In this document: positions 21,964-30,325 of the stretch, piece after piece
How positions within the stretch are numbered: position 1 is the first letter of the stretch
Layout: every line of letters begins with the position of its first letter
Source of the DNA: Intestinibacillus sp964580155
Lineage (GTDB): Bacteria; Bacillota; Clostridia; Oscillospirales; Butyricicoccaceae
Direction of reading: 5' to 3'
Length of the DNA: 64,000 bases
Assembly: GCA_964580155.1 (NCBI GenBank)
Contig: CAZOJP010000001.1
Span: 1-64,000, forward strand
Notes under the pieces: generated by a model
What the model was told of the DNA's origin: nothing
The model's database searches: none
Seen by the model: only the letters and a program-made list of their open reading frames with translations
Translations under genes and position numbers: made by a program

Positions 21964-23748
21964 TTATCTGACACGCAGCTTTTCAATTTCGCTCTCGACC
22001 GGTGTTACATAGGCCGTCTTATAAATATGATAGATCACCATACCGGGCTTTGCACCGGCAGGTTTCTTGATGTTGCGCACCTCGGAATAGTCCACGGGAA
22101 CCATCGCACTGTTGCGTCCCTTGGAATGATAAGCTGCTATGTTTGCGGCCTGGGTCATGGCAAGCTCTGTCGGGGCTTTACCGTCCACAACCAGAATGAC
22201 ATGTGAACCGTGTATTTTTTGCGTATGAAACCAAATGTCGCTCTTAAATGCAGTCTTTAATGTCAACAAATCATTTTGCAGATTGTTCTTTCCCGCAAAA
22301 ACATCAAACCCATCGCTTGTGCGATAGTGGTACGGCGGTACTGCCACCGGCTTTTCTCGTCGCCCCTTGAAGCCGCGCTGCTGCTTGGCGGACAAATAAC
22401 CGGTCAGCTTTAACTCTTCGCGGAGCTGTGTCAAATCCAGCTCGCTTTCCGCTTCTCCAATCGCCTCGAGCACGCTCTCAAGGTAGAGCAGGTTATGCTC
22501 CCCTTCTGCAATTTGCGCGGTTAGCACCTCCTCTGCCGTTTTCGCCTTGTTGTATTGTTTGAAATACTTCTGCGCATTTTGCTGCGGTGATAGACGCGGA
22601 TCAAGCTGGATCTCAATATCCGCACAGTCTGTGCTGTAGTAATCGGTTACAACCGCGCTACGTGCGCCCTTTTCGAGACGGTATAAATTTGCGGTGATTA
22701 AATCACCAAGACGCTTGTACTTTTCACGATTTTTCGTGTCCGCCAGTTCCTGCCTTTGCGCACCGAGCTTGCGCACCAAGCGGTCGTGCGCATTTGTCAC
22801 AGTACGCAGCGTTTCCTGTGCGCGGCGGCGCATGCGCTCGGCATGGGTCTTTTTATCATAGAACGTGCCGAGCATTGCAGAAAAAGAAGGTTCTATAGAA
22901 ACCGTCATCAGTGCCCCGTATTGTGTGATGGGCAGGCAGGTAAAATCAAAGATGGTTTCATCCTCATTTTTGGTGAGAAGGCAGGGTTTTTCGCGGTTTT
23001 CCTGCAGATACGCAACAAAATCCGTGAGCACCGCGCAAAGCACATCCTGCTCCCGCACTGTCAGCAGGGATACCGGCTTGGAGACCTCTCCGGTCGCCCG
23101 ATAAGCAAGTTCGCGGCATAATAGCGGCGACAACCCAAAGAAGTGGGACAGCAGCCACTTGTCCAATCCTCCCTCGCCCTCCGCGCTCTGTATCGCTGCG
23201 GCAATACCTGCTCCGGAAACCTCGAGCATGCTGATTTTACCTTCCTGAGCGGGCGGCACATGATAAAACAGCCCCGGCAGTATTTGGCGCTTACCGGCGG
23301 CAACGTCGCCTTCGATGCGGCGCAAAGCATCCACGATGCGTCCGTCCCCATCCGTCAAAACGAGGTTTGCAAATCGTCCCATAAGCTCGCACTGCAAGTA
23401 ACGCTTGCACGCAACACCCATCTCATCCGTCGTATCCAGTTCTATAACCGCCATGCGCTCAAGACCGGGCTGTGTGATCGCAGCGATTTTAGCGCCCTGA
23501 ATGTGCTTGCGCAACAGCATGCAAAACATCGGCGGCGCGGCGGGATTTTCCCGTGCAGCATCGGTAAAATGCATGCGCGGCGCATTGGGCGATGCGGATA
23601 AAAGCAAGCGTTTTGCGCCGCTGACACCGCGCAGCGCCAAAATCAGTTCATCGCGCTCGGGCTGATAGACTTTTTCTACGCGGCTGCCTACCGCACCTTC
23701 GGCAAGCTCATGAACCACCGCCCGCAGGCAGATCGCGTCTAATGACAT
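21964..23748 (-). CDS. rqcH: RqcH / NFACT-family ribosome quality-control factor
   Basis: 594-aa NFACT protein that binds obstructed 50S subunits and recruits tRNA-Ala to add C-terminal Ala tails; older annotations call it fibronectin-binding. NFACT-N covers residues 1-~200 and includes the Asp-x-x-Arg region (IVDALRRIE) needed for tRNA recruitment. Helix-hairpin and long coiled coil follow at ~280-440. NFACT-R (DUF814) lies at ~455-560, with SDIWFHTQKIHGSHVIL. AAGGAG sits about 9 nt ahead of the ATG. It is followed, 18 nt upstream on the same strand, by the Nif3/trmK pair, so the three may be co-transcribed. Confidence 0.92.
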   Translation of the reverse strand: MSLDAICLRAVVHELAEGAVGSRVEKVYQPERDELILALRGVSGAKRLLLSASPNAPRMHFTDAARENPAAPPMFCMLLRKHIQGAKIAAITQPGLERMAVIELDTTDEMGVACKRYLQCELMGRFANLVLTDGDGRIVDALRRIEGDVAAGKRQILPGLFYHVPPAQEGKISMLEVSGAGIAAAIQSAEGEGGLDKWLLSHFFGLSPLLCRELAYRATGEVSKPVSLLTVREQDVLCAVLTDFVAYLQENREKPCLLTKNEDETIFDFTCLPITQYGALMTVSIEPSFSAMLGTFYDKKTHAERMRRRAQETLRTVTNAHDRLVRKLGAQRQELADTKNREKYKRLGDLITANLYRLEKGARSAVVTDYYSTDCADIEIQLDPRLSPQQNAQKYFKQYNKAKTAEEVLTAQIAEGEHNLLYLESVLEAIGEAESELDLTQLREELKLTGYLSAKQQRGFKGRREKPVAVPPYHYRTSDGFDVFAGKNNLQNDLLTLKTAFKSDIWFHTQKIHGSHVILVVDGKAPTELAMTQAANIAAYHSKGRNSAMVPVDYSEVRNIKKPAGAKPGMVIYHIYKTAYVTPVESEIEKLRVR

Positions 23749-23766
23749 CGCTTTTTCTCCTTTTCG

Positions 23767-24546
23767 TCAGACAAATTGTATGCAATCCGCATGCACTGCG
23801 GATACGATTGCTTCGATATCCGGAAATGCGTCCTCCAATGAATGCGCTAAAACGGGCACAACCGGATTTTCCGTCGGGAAATGCCCCGCATCAATCAGCG
23901 TCAAACCGAGCGATTGCGCACGCTGCATGAGATCGTAGCTGCAATCCCCTATCACAAAGGCATCCGCGCCCTTTGCGAGCGCGGCATCCATCATTTTGCC
24001 GCAGGCGCCGCCGCCAACCGCAATACGGCGAATCGGTCGACCGCCATCTGTAAAGCGTACACCGCCTGCCCGCAGGCGGTGCTTGACAAACGCTGCACAG
24101 GAGGCGGCAGACAGCGGCGCGCCCGGATAGTTTCCGACACGTCCGAGCATTTCATTCTCTCCTGCTTCCATCGATACGACATCTTCAAGGCCGAGCACAG
24201 CCGCCAGCGCATCGTTTACGCCGCCCTGCGCGCAGTCTAAGTTTGTATGCATACAAATCACAGCGATATCGTGCGTGATGACATGACGCAGTATACGTCC
24301 GGTCACATCATCTGCGGTCACCCTGCTCACAGAGGTGAAAATAGCCGGATGATGCGCCACAATCATCTGTGCGTCAATGCGGCTCGCTTCCTGTGCAACC
24401 GCTTCGGTCACATCGAGTGCACACAAAACCCGCGATACCGGCATCGTGCGATCGCCGGCAAGCAGTCCGCAGTTATCCCAGCTTTCTGCAAGCGCATAGG
24501 GCGCCAAGGCTTCCAGAACGGTCAAAATATCCTGTACGGTGGTCAT
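23767..24546 (-). CDS. Nif3-like dinuclear metal-centre protein
   Basis: 259-aa member of the Nif3/GTP cyclohydrolase I type 2 family, a toroidal hexamer with two metals per subunit. Metal ligands are visible in IVAHHPAIF (His-His), CMHTNLDCAQGG (His and Asp) and the C-terminal DAGHFPTEN (His and Glu). Compact form without the ~100-residue PII-like insert. The start at 24546 overlaps the trmK stop (ATGA), showing translational coupling; this trmK-nif3 pairing is typical of Firmicutes. A much longer in-frame extension runs through trmK and is not real. Biochemical function remains unsettled for the family. Confidence 0.9.
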   Translation of the reverse strand: MTTVQDILTVLEALAPYALAESWDNCGLLAGDRTMPVSRVLCALDVTEAVAQEASRIDAQMIVAHHPAIFTSVSRVTADDVTGRILRHVITHDIAVICMHTNLDCAQGGVNDALAAVLGLEDVVSMEAGENEMLGRVGNYPGAPLSAASCAAFVKHRLRAGGVRFTDGGRPIRRIAVGGGACGKMMDAALAKGADAFVIGDCSYDLMQRAQSLGLTLIDAGHFPTENPVVPVLAHSLEDAFPDIEAIVSAVHADCIQFV

Positions 24547-25241
24547 GTCAGTCCCTCCAACGCATTTTCTAGTATACGCACAATGTTTTTCTGCTCCATC
24601 AGCTCCGCTTCCGTCGTTGTGCCGCGTTCCATGCCCATCAGCGCATGCCTTTCCCGATGCAGCAGTGCGGCAAGATACGGCCGCACATGTGCCGCTTGCA
24701 ACAGTTCCGGAGAGAGATAGCAGTCGCACAGCGCCGGTGCAGGTAGTTCCGGCATGCCGCCTCCTTGTGCATGCAGCACCACATAGAAGCGGCGATCTTC
24801 CTGACAAACATATTCCGCGCAAATTCGATAACCGTGTATGCGTAAGAAACGGCGCAGCCCCGCAATGCGTGTCATGGGCTGCAGCAGCAGCGTATGGGCA
24901 CCTTCCGCTGTCCACGGTGCGGCCGTCAGAATTTCGGCAATGGTTTCGCCACCCATGCCTGCAATCGAGATCACATTGCACTCTTGCGGTGCGACTGCAT
25001 CCAGACCGGCAGCGAGCCGCAGCGCAAGCTGTCCGTCCAAGCCAAAGGCTTGCGCATTTTCACGCGCCCGCGCAAGCGGTCCGGCGCGCAGGTCGCTACC
25101 GATGACGTGGGACACCCTATTCTGTTGCAATAGGTATAACGGCAGATATGCGTGGTCTGTCCCCACATCGGCAAGCGCCGCGCCGACAGGCACATGCTCT
25201 GCAATACATTGTAGACGCGGTGTTAACTTGATGTCCGGCAT
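24543..25241 (-). CDS. trmK: tRNA (adenine(22)-N1)-methyltransferase TrmK
   Basis: 232-aa SAM-dependent enzyme that makes m1A22 in bacterial tRNAs. The Rossmann-fold SAM motif is LADVGTDHAYLPLYL (about 23-37); motif IV region is ISIAGMGGETI (about 90-100); QPMTRIAGLRRFL is the family-specific block. A C-terminal helical domain with coiled coil covers ~160-232. Start 25241 is preferred since a GGGGGG tract lies 6-10 nt upstream and homologues begin with a short K-L-T-x-R-L segment; an extension to 25295 is unlikely. Coupled to the Nif3-like gene. Confidence 0.9.
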   Translation of the reverse strand: MPDIKLTPRLQCIAEHVPVGAALADVGTDHAYLPLYLLQQNRVSHVIGSDLRAGPLARARENAQAFGLDGQLALRLAAGLDAVAPQECNVISIAGMGGETIAEILTAAPWTAEGAHTLLLQPMTRIAGLRRFLRIHGYRICAEYVCQEDRRFYVVLHAQGGGMPELPAPALCDCYLSPELLQAAHVRPYLAALLHRERHALMGMERGTTTEAELMEQKNIVRILENALEGLT

Positions 25242-25252
25242 GAACGGCCCCC

Positions 25253-25292
25253 CTATAAAAATAAGACCGGCAGCGGTTGCCCGCGCCGGCCT
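25253..25292 (-). terminator. Terminator of the DUF1858 gene
   Basis: Two-part hairpin (GACCGGC/GCCGGCC with one mismatch, inner GCGG/CCGC) followed on the minus strand by TTATTTTT. Confidence 0.75.
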
Positions 25293-25306
25293 CATGCGTT
25301 TGATGC

Positions 25307-25510
25307 TTACTTTGCAGCAAAATATGCGTTGAGCTTTGCGACCAACTCATCGGCGTTTGTGCCGTGAACGACACACGCATCCTCAATGCTTTCGCCCTGA
25401 GAGGAAGGACAGCCCAAGCAGTGCATGCCCATATCGAGGAAATACTGTGCTGTTCCCAGATCGCGTGCGAGAACCTCGCCAATCGTGGTCTTTTTTGTAA
25501 TATCTGCCAT
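25307..25510 (-). CDS. DUF1858 redox-disulfide protein
   Basis: 67-aa protein consisting of one DUF1858 domain (hybrid-cluster-protein-associated redox disulfide). The pattern TIGEVLARDLGTAQYFLDMGMHCLGCPSS has the CxxC (CLGC, about 31-34) in the family's standard place, plus a third Cys in DACVVHG. It probably binds or shuttles thiols or a metal. A consensus promoter and GGAGG lie upstream and a terminator downstream, so it is a single-gene unit. Precise role unknown. Confidence 0.88.
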   Translation of the reverse strand: MADITKKTTIGEVLARDLGTAQYFLDMGMHCLGCPSSQGESIEDACVVHGTNADELVAKLNAYFAAK

Positions 25511-25549
25511 GATAGACCTCCAAATATTTGTTGTAGTTGATTACTCCTA

Positions 25550-25578
25550 TTATACTGCCTTATACTCTGGATTTCAAT
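25550..25578 (-). promoter_or_regulatory. SigA-type promoter of the DUF1858 gene
   Basis: On the minus strand: TTGAAA (25578-25573), 17-bp spacer, TATAAT (25555-25550), 40 nt upstream of the start codon. Confidence 0.8.
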
Positions 25579-25616
25579 ACCCAAAATCGTAACTGCAGCA
25601 TCGGATCTGCGTGCAG

Positions 25617-25645
25617 CAAAAAGACCCTGTCCGTGTGGACAGGGC
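25617..25645 (-). terminator. Terminator of the zinc-ribbon gene
   Basis: CCCTGTCC/GGACAGGG hairpin with a GTGT loop, followed on the minus strand by TCTTTTT. Confidence 0.85.
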
Positions 25646-25658
25646 CTCAGTTGGCAAA

Positions 25659-25937
25659 TTACTGCTCAGACTTCATCTTAGCAAAGCACTCGCTGCAATA
25701 TACCGGACGATCGGACTTGGGCTCGAACGGAACCTTCGCCTCGCCGCCGCAGGAAGCACAAGTGGCTGTGAAATACTCACGCGGACCACGGGATGCGTTC
25801 TTGCGCGTATCGCGGCAGTTTTTGCAGCGCTGGGGTTCGTTCATGAAGCCGCGCTCTGCGTAAAACTCCTGCTCACCAGCGGAGAACACGAACTCCTGTC
25901 CACACTCTTTGCATACTAAGGTCTTGTCTTCGTACAT
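25659..25937 (-). CDS. Small zinc-ribbon protein
   Basis: 92-aa protein with three CxxC-type knuckles: CKECG (about 9-13), CKNC (38-41) paired with the first, and CASCGG plus YCSECF (60-83) forming a second ribbon. It fits the 'probable zinc-ribbon' small proteins common in Clostridia, likely binding two Zn2+ and nucleic acid or protein partners. Single-gene unit with its own terminator. No specific function known. Confidence 0.82.
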   Translation of the reverse strand: MYEDKTLVCKECGQEFVFSAGEQEFYAERGFMNEPQRCKNCRDTRKNASRGPREYFTATCASCGGEAKVPFEPKSDRPVYCSECFAKMKSEQ

Positions 25938-26019
25938 TTTTTTCTACCTCTCTTTGATACCTTGTTCCCTGCGGAACACTGGAAATATATTTGCGTACAG
26001 AGCAGTGCCCTGTATTCGC

Positions 26020-26631
26020 CTAGGGATTGATTGCTGCCGATTTTCGCCTGATGCGCTGGATGGCATTGTCCACGGATTTGAGCGGCTTTCCAAGCGTCTG
26101 CGCCATTTCTTCATAGGAGAGACCCTTTAAAAAAAGCTTCAAAACCTTTGCCTCAAAAACAGACAGTAGGCCTAGGAGACGTTCGATACGCTCCTTCTGC
26201 TCCTCCATGCCAATCACCAGGGACTCCGGATCGGAAGTTGGATCATTCACCTGAGGGCGGGATTCCACATTGTCTTCAAACAGAGGTTTCTCTATGGATA
26301 CGGATGCGTTCAGCGGGACGTGTTTGAGAGCTGCCGCCGTGCGCACTGCGGAATAAATTTTCCGTGTAATGCACAGCCGTGCGTATGCCTCAAAAGGAAT
26401 GTCACGCCGGGGATTGTAATGATGCACTGCAGCCAGCAAACCGATCATGCCCTCTTGAATCAAATCTTCTGCATCTGCGCCCTCGAGAAAACAAGGACGC
26501 GCACATGTTTTGACCAGACGAGAATACCGATGTACCAACTGCTCGGTGGCACGCATGTCGCCTGCTTGCGCAGCGGCACACAGCTCCACATCGGGTATTG
26601 ATGTGGAGAAAAGTACATTTCCATATGTCAT
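26020..26631 (-). CDS. sigH: RNA polymerase sigma factor, SigH (Spo0H) type
   Basis: 203-aa sigma-70 group protein. Region 2 includes DAEDLIQEGMIGLLAAVHHY (core binding and -10 melting) and FEAYARLCITRKIYSAVRTA. The linker and VPLNASVSIEKPL block matches SigH/Spo0H rather than ECF sigmas. Region 4 at ~150-200 contains LSYEEMAQTLGKPLKSVDNAIQRIRRK as the -35 recognition helix-turn-helix. In Firmicutes SigH drives early sporulation and transition genes. Oddity: a perfect promoter ends only 9 nt before the first ATG, with no visible Shine-Dalgarno, so the message may be nearly leaderless or the start lies elsewhere. Confidence 0.88.
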   Translation of the reverse strand: MTYGNVLFSTSIPDVELCAAAQAGDMRATEQLVHRYSRLVKTCARPCFLEGADAEDLIQEGMIGLLAAVHHYNPRRDIPFEAYARLCITRKIYSAVRTAAALKHVPLNASVSIEKPLFEDNVESRPQVNDPTSDPESLVIGMEEQKERIERLLGLLSVFEAKVLKLFLKGLSYEEMAQTLGKPLKSVDNAIQRIRRKSAAINP

Positions 26632-26640
26632 ATTGTATTC

Positions 26641-26669
26641 ATTATAAAAGAAAGCCTCGCTATTGTCAA
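26641..26669 (-). promoter_or_regulatory. Consensus SigA promoter directly before sigH
   Basis: On the minus strand: TTGACA (26669-26664), 17-bp spacer, TATAAT (26646-26641). The predicted start point is about 3 nt before the annotated ATG at 26631. Confidence 0.85.
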
Positions 26670-26741
26670 GCAGATTTTTGTGAAAACTACGAATCTAGTG
26701 GTATATCTTGTTTGTGTTTTGTGCGTTTTTACAAGACGCGT

Positions 26742-28586
26742 TTATTCGACAGTGACAGATTTTGCAAGATTACGCGGCTTATCCACATCACATCCAAGCT
26801 GTACAGCAACATAATATGCCAAAAGTTGGAGCGGAACAATAGACAGTGATGCGGAAAAAAAGTTGAGACATCCGGGAAGACGAATGACTTGCTGGCACTG
26901 ACTGTCGTCGCCGGAAAAGTCATCATTTGTCACCAAAATCACCGAAGCGCCGCGTGCAACAACCTCTCGGATATTGGAGACCGTCTTTTCATAGAGTGCC
27001 GGCTGTGTCGCGAGCGCGACAACGAGTGTGCCCTCTTCGATTAGGGAGATTGTGCCGTGCTTGAGTTCGCCTGCCGCATACGCCTCTGAGTGGATATACG
27101 AAATTTCCTTGAGTTTGAGCGATGCTTCGAGCGCTGCAGCATAGTCGAGCCCACGGCCGAGAAAGAAAACATGCTCTCGATTTGCGTACACTGTCGCCAG
27201 ATACTGCATATTTTCCTTACAGGTCAGCGCTTCGCGGATGCGATCGGGCAAGGCGTGCAGCTCCTCACAGATTGTGCGCTCTTCCTCGGCAGAAATACAG
27301 CCCCGCACACAGGCGATGCGCGCCGCAATCAGATATAGTGCAGACAGCTGCGCGGAATATGCCTTCGTTGTCGCGACCGAGATTTCTGGCCCCGCCCAAG
27401 TGTAGAGCACGCCGTCTGCTTCGCGCGCGATGGTCGAGGAAACCACATTGACAATCGCGATTGCGAATGCACCTGCAGACTTTGCCTGACGCATCGCAGC
27501 CAGCGTATCCGCTGTCTCTCCGGATTGGCTGATGACGATACACAGGTCATTTTCGCCTATAATGGGGTTTTCATACCGAAATTCCGATGCGACGACCGCA
27601 GAGCAGCGCACGCGCGCCATTTGCTCGATGACGGTTTTTCCGACAATACCGGCATGCAGCGCAGATCCGCAGCCTATAATGTGAATATGCTCCGTTCGGC
27701 GCAGGCGCTCATCGGTCAAGCCGTTGTCCTCAAACACGATTTGCCCATCATGGATACGCGGGTGTACGGTATTTGCTACCGCCTTGGATTGCTCCATGAT
27801 TTCTTTAATCATGAAGTGCTCATAGCCGCCCTTTTCCGCAGCAGACAAATCCCAGGTTACGGTTTGAATCGGCTTTTCTACCACGTCGCCAAATTCATTC
27901 ATCACAACGACACTGTCCGGCCGCACAACCGCAACCTCGTTATCATCCAAAATAATATATTTTTTTGTGCGGGATATGATCGCAGTGATGTCAGATGCAA
28001 TCATATTTTCGCCGTCACCCAGACCGATGACAAGGGGGTTGTCGCGGCGTGCCGCCACAATTTCATCGGGGCGATCGAGCGAAACAACGCCCAGCGCATA
28101 TGACCCGCGCAAACGCGATACTGCCTTCAGCACGGTCATAGCAAGGTCTTGCTGTTCACCGGTGTGCAAATAATCGATGAGGTGCGCGACTGTTTCCGTG
28201 TCGGTTTCCGAGTGGAAGGTGTATCCATGCGCCTCCAAGCGCTCGCGCAGCTCCAGGTAATTCTCGATAATACCATTGTGCACAACTGCGACGCTGTAAT
28301 GATCTTCCTTGCCCCCTAAATGCGGGTGGGAATTAAAATCGGAGGGGCCGCCATGCGTCGCCCAACGGGTGTGACCGATGCCGCAAACGCAGTCCATCCC
28401 ACCCTGCTCCCGAATCTTATCTTCTAAATTTTTGATGCGCCCGCGGGTTTTGACAACCCTCAAGCCCTCTTTGGTGAATGCCGCAATACCGGCGGAATCA
28501 TAACCGCGATATTCCAAGCTGTAAAGACCACGAATCAAAATCGGCAGCGCGCCTTCTCTGCCGGTAAAACCTACAATGCCACACAT
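26742..28586 (-). CDS. glmS: Glutamine--fructose-6-phosphate aminotransferase
   Basis: 614-aa enzyme making glucosamine-6-phosphate from fructose-6-phosphate and glutamine, the entry to UDP-GlcNAc, peptidoglycan and wall polymers. N-terminal Ntn glutaminase at 1-~230 with nucleophile Cys2 (MCGIVGFTG) and GHTRWATHG; two SIS isomerase domains at ~290-425 and ~460-600 (CGSALHAG, VISQSGETADT); conserved end KSVTVE. GGAGG precedes the ATG. It is preceded by its own ribozyme and by glmM on the same strand. Confidence 0.97.
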   Translation of the reverse strand: MCGIVGFTGREGALPILIRGLYSLEYRGYDSAGIAAFTKEGLRVVKTRGRIKNLEDKIREQGGMDCVCGIGHTRWATHGGPSDFNSHPHLGGKEDHYSVAVVHNGIIENYLELRERLEAHGYTFHSETDTETVAHLIDYLHTGEQQDLAMTVLKAVSRLRGSYALGVVSLDRPDEIVAARRDNPLVIGLGDGENMIASDITAIISRTKKYIILDDNEVAVVRPDSVVVMNEFGDVVEKPIQTVTWDLSAAEKGGYEHFMIKEIMEQSKAVANTVHPRIHDGQIVFEDNGLTDERLRRTEHIHIIGCGSALHAGIVGKTVIEQMARVRCSAVVASEFRYENPIIGENDLCIVISQSGETADTLAAMRQAKSAGAFAIAIVNVVSSTIAREADGVLYTWAGPEISVATTKAYSAQLSALYLIAARIACVRGCISAEEERTICEELHALPDRIREALTCKENMQYLATVYANREHVFFLGRGLDYAAALEASLKLKEISYIHSEAYAAGELKHGTISLIEEGTLVVALATQPALYEKTVSNIREVVARGASVILVTNDDFSGDDSQCQQVIRLPGCLNFFSASLSIVPLQLLAYYVAVQLGCDVDKPRNLAKSVTVE

Positions 28587-28654
28587 AATTGTAAACCTCC
28601 ATGTCAGGTATGTCTGTGTTTATGCAAAAATGGACATAAAAATAGTGCGGAAAT

Positions 28655-28800
28655 ACAAAACCCCTTTGTCACCGGAATCACTCCCGGGATTTAAGGGCCT
28701 GCTGACGACCATCGCACTGATGACCGAAGGGCACCCGCCGAAACTTTCGATAAACCCTTTCCTCGTCAACTGCGGTTCATGACGCCGCAGTTCTGGCGCT
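28655..28800 (-). ncRNA. glmS ribozyme / GlcN6P riboswitch
   Basis: Minus-strand RNA in the glmS 5' leader with the conserved catalytic core: cleavage-site A then GCGCCAGAAC (cut between 28800 and 28799), GCAGTTGACGAGGA, AGGGTTTATCGAA, TTTCGGCGGGTGCCC, then the P3-P4 region ending near 28655. Glucosamine-6-phosphate acts as coenzyme for self-cleavage, which destabilises the mRNA and lowers GlmS. Confidence 0.95.
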
Positions 28801-28854
28801 TTTTATATGCAATTCAAATTTTTATCACCCCTTTCACCTATCGTTTCGTCACAA

Positions 28855-28884
28855 GCAAAAGGGCGGCTTATACCACCCTTTTGC
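28855..28884 (-). terminator. Hairpin between glmM and the ribozyme
   Basis: GCAAAAGGG (28855-28863) pairs with CCCTTTTGC (28876-28884). It lies 18 nt past the glmM stop and may end glmM transcripts; the following T-tract is weak, so read-through into glmS is possible. Confidence 0.6.
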
Positions 28885-28901
28885 GAGATGATGATTTTAT
28901 A

Positions 28902-30251
28902 TTATACGATATGCTCGATGGTTTGCGCAACTGTTTTTGCAGTTTTTTCAACCAAATCCGCATTCTTTGCTTCAACCATAACGCGCACCAACGCCTCCGT
29001 GCCGGAGGGACGCACTAAAATACGACCCTCACCCAGCTCTTTTTCCGCCGCTTCGATCGCAGCTTTCACCTCGGCACGATCCGCGATGACCTTTTTCTGA
29101 TCATTCGGCACCTTGACATTGATCATAACCTGCGGGAACGGAACGACTTCTGCCGCAATCTCCGAGCATTTCTTTCCGCTTTCCTTGAGGATGTGCATAA
29201 ACTGCACCGCTGTTAACTCACCGTCTCCGGTAGAAGCATACTCGAGGAAAATGACATGGCCGGATTGCTCTCCGCCGAGGACATAGCGGCCCTCCAGCAT
29301 TTTTTCCAGCACATAACGGTCACCGACATTTGCGCAGATAATCTCCATTCCCTGCGCTTTTGCATAGGCATGCAGACCCATATTGGATAAAACTGTCGCC
29401 ACGAATGCATTGCCGCGCAGACGGCCTTCCTTCTTCATACGGGCAGCACATACCGCCATGATACGGTCGCCATCCAATTCTTCACCGGTCTCGTCCACAA
29501 TGAGGCACCGATCTGCATCGCCGTCGAACGCAACCCCTAGATCGAATCCCCCTTGCTTGACGCGTTCTTTGAGGTTTCCCAAATGGGTTGAGCCGCAGCC
29601 GTCGTTGATATTGATGCCGTTCGGCTCATAGAACCGCACATCCGCGCTGCATTCAAGCTGGCGCAGCAACCGGGCAATGGTCGTCGACGATGCGCCGTTG
29701 GCACAGTCAATTGCCACACGCAGTCCGGAAAGGTCGCCCTGAATGGTATCCGCAATATGGTCGGTATATTCGACCACCGGATCAATTGCACTCTTAAGGA
29801 CACAGCCCAACTGTTCATGGCTAGCTGTAGGGATCGAGCCGAAATCATCAATCAGTGCCTCAATTTTGGCTTCACTCTCGTCGGATAGCTTGTAGCCTGT
29901 TCCCGCAAAAATCTTGATGCCATTGTACTCAAACGAGTTATGGCTCGCAGAGATCACAATGCCGGCATCCGCCTTATGCTTGATGGTGAGATAAGCAATC
30001 GCGGGGGTGGGAATGACGCCGAGCAGCTCAACATCCGCGCCGACCGAGCAGATACCGGCAACGAGCGCGCTCTCTAGCATATCGGAGGAAATACGCGTGT
30101 CCTTTCCGATAAGCAGCTTCGCTTTGCCGCTGCCCACATGCTCCTGTGTCAGGGTATAGGCCGCCGCCGCACCGATTTTAAATGCAAGCAGCGCATCTAG
30201 CTCGACATTTGCGACACCGCGCACACCGTCTGTTCCAAAATATTTACCCAA
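28902..30251 (-). CDS. glmM: Phosphoglucosamine mutase
   Basis: 449-aa alpha-D-phosphohexomutase converting glucosamine-6-P to glucosamine-1-P, the step after GlmS. Catalytic phosphoserine Ser103 lies in VISASHNSFEYNGIK, the Mg2+ loop is DGDADR, the sugar-binding loop is GGEQSGH, and the phosphate-binding loop is RPSGTEALVRVM. It starts at TTG 30251 (peptide MGKYFGTDGVRG), supported by AAGGTG upstream. It is directly upstream of the ribozyme-controlled glmS, pairing the two steps of hexosamine supply. Confidence 0.95.
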   Translation of the reverse strand: MGKYFGTDGVRGVANVELDALLAFKIGAAAAYTLTQEHVGSGKAKLLIGKDTRISSDMLESALVAGICSVGADVELLGVIPTPAIAYLTIKHKADAGIVISASHNSFEYNGIKIFAGTGYKLSDESEAKIEALIDDFGSIPTASHEQLGCVLKSAIDPVVEYTDHIADTIQGDLSGLRVAIDCANGASSTTIARLLRQLECSADVRFYEPNGININDGCGSTHLGNLKERVKQGGFDLGVAFDGDADRCLIVDETGEELDGDRIMAVCAARMKKEGRLRGNAFVATVLSNMGLHAYAKAQGMEIICANVGDRYVLEKMLEGRYVLGGEQSGHVIFLEYASTGDGELTAVQFMHILKESGKKCSEIAAEVVPFPQVMINVKVPNDQKKVIADRAEVKAAIEAAEKELGEGRILVRPSGTEALVRVMVEAKNADLVEKTAKTVAQTIEHIV

Positions 30252-30325
30252 ATCAATACACCTTACCTTTTGTTTTATATGTTACGCTCACTGCCGCATA
30301 CACGGTCGAGCGCCCTGAATTTCCA

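Noticed and set aside
24547..24981. N-terminal extension of the Nif3-like protein
   Set aside because: The extension lies wholly in trmK in another frame; the ATGA overlap marks the true start.
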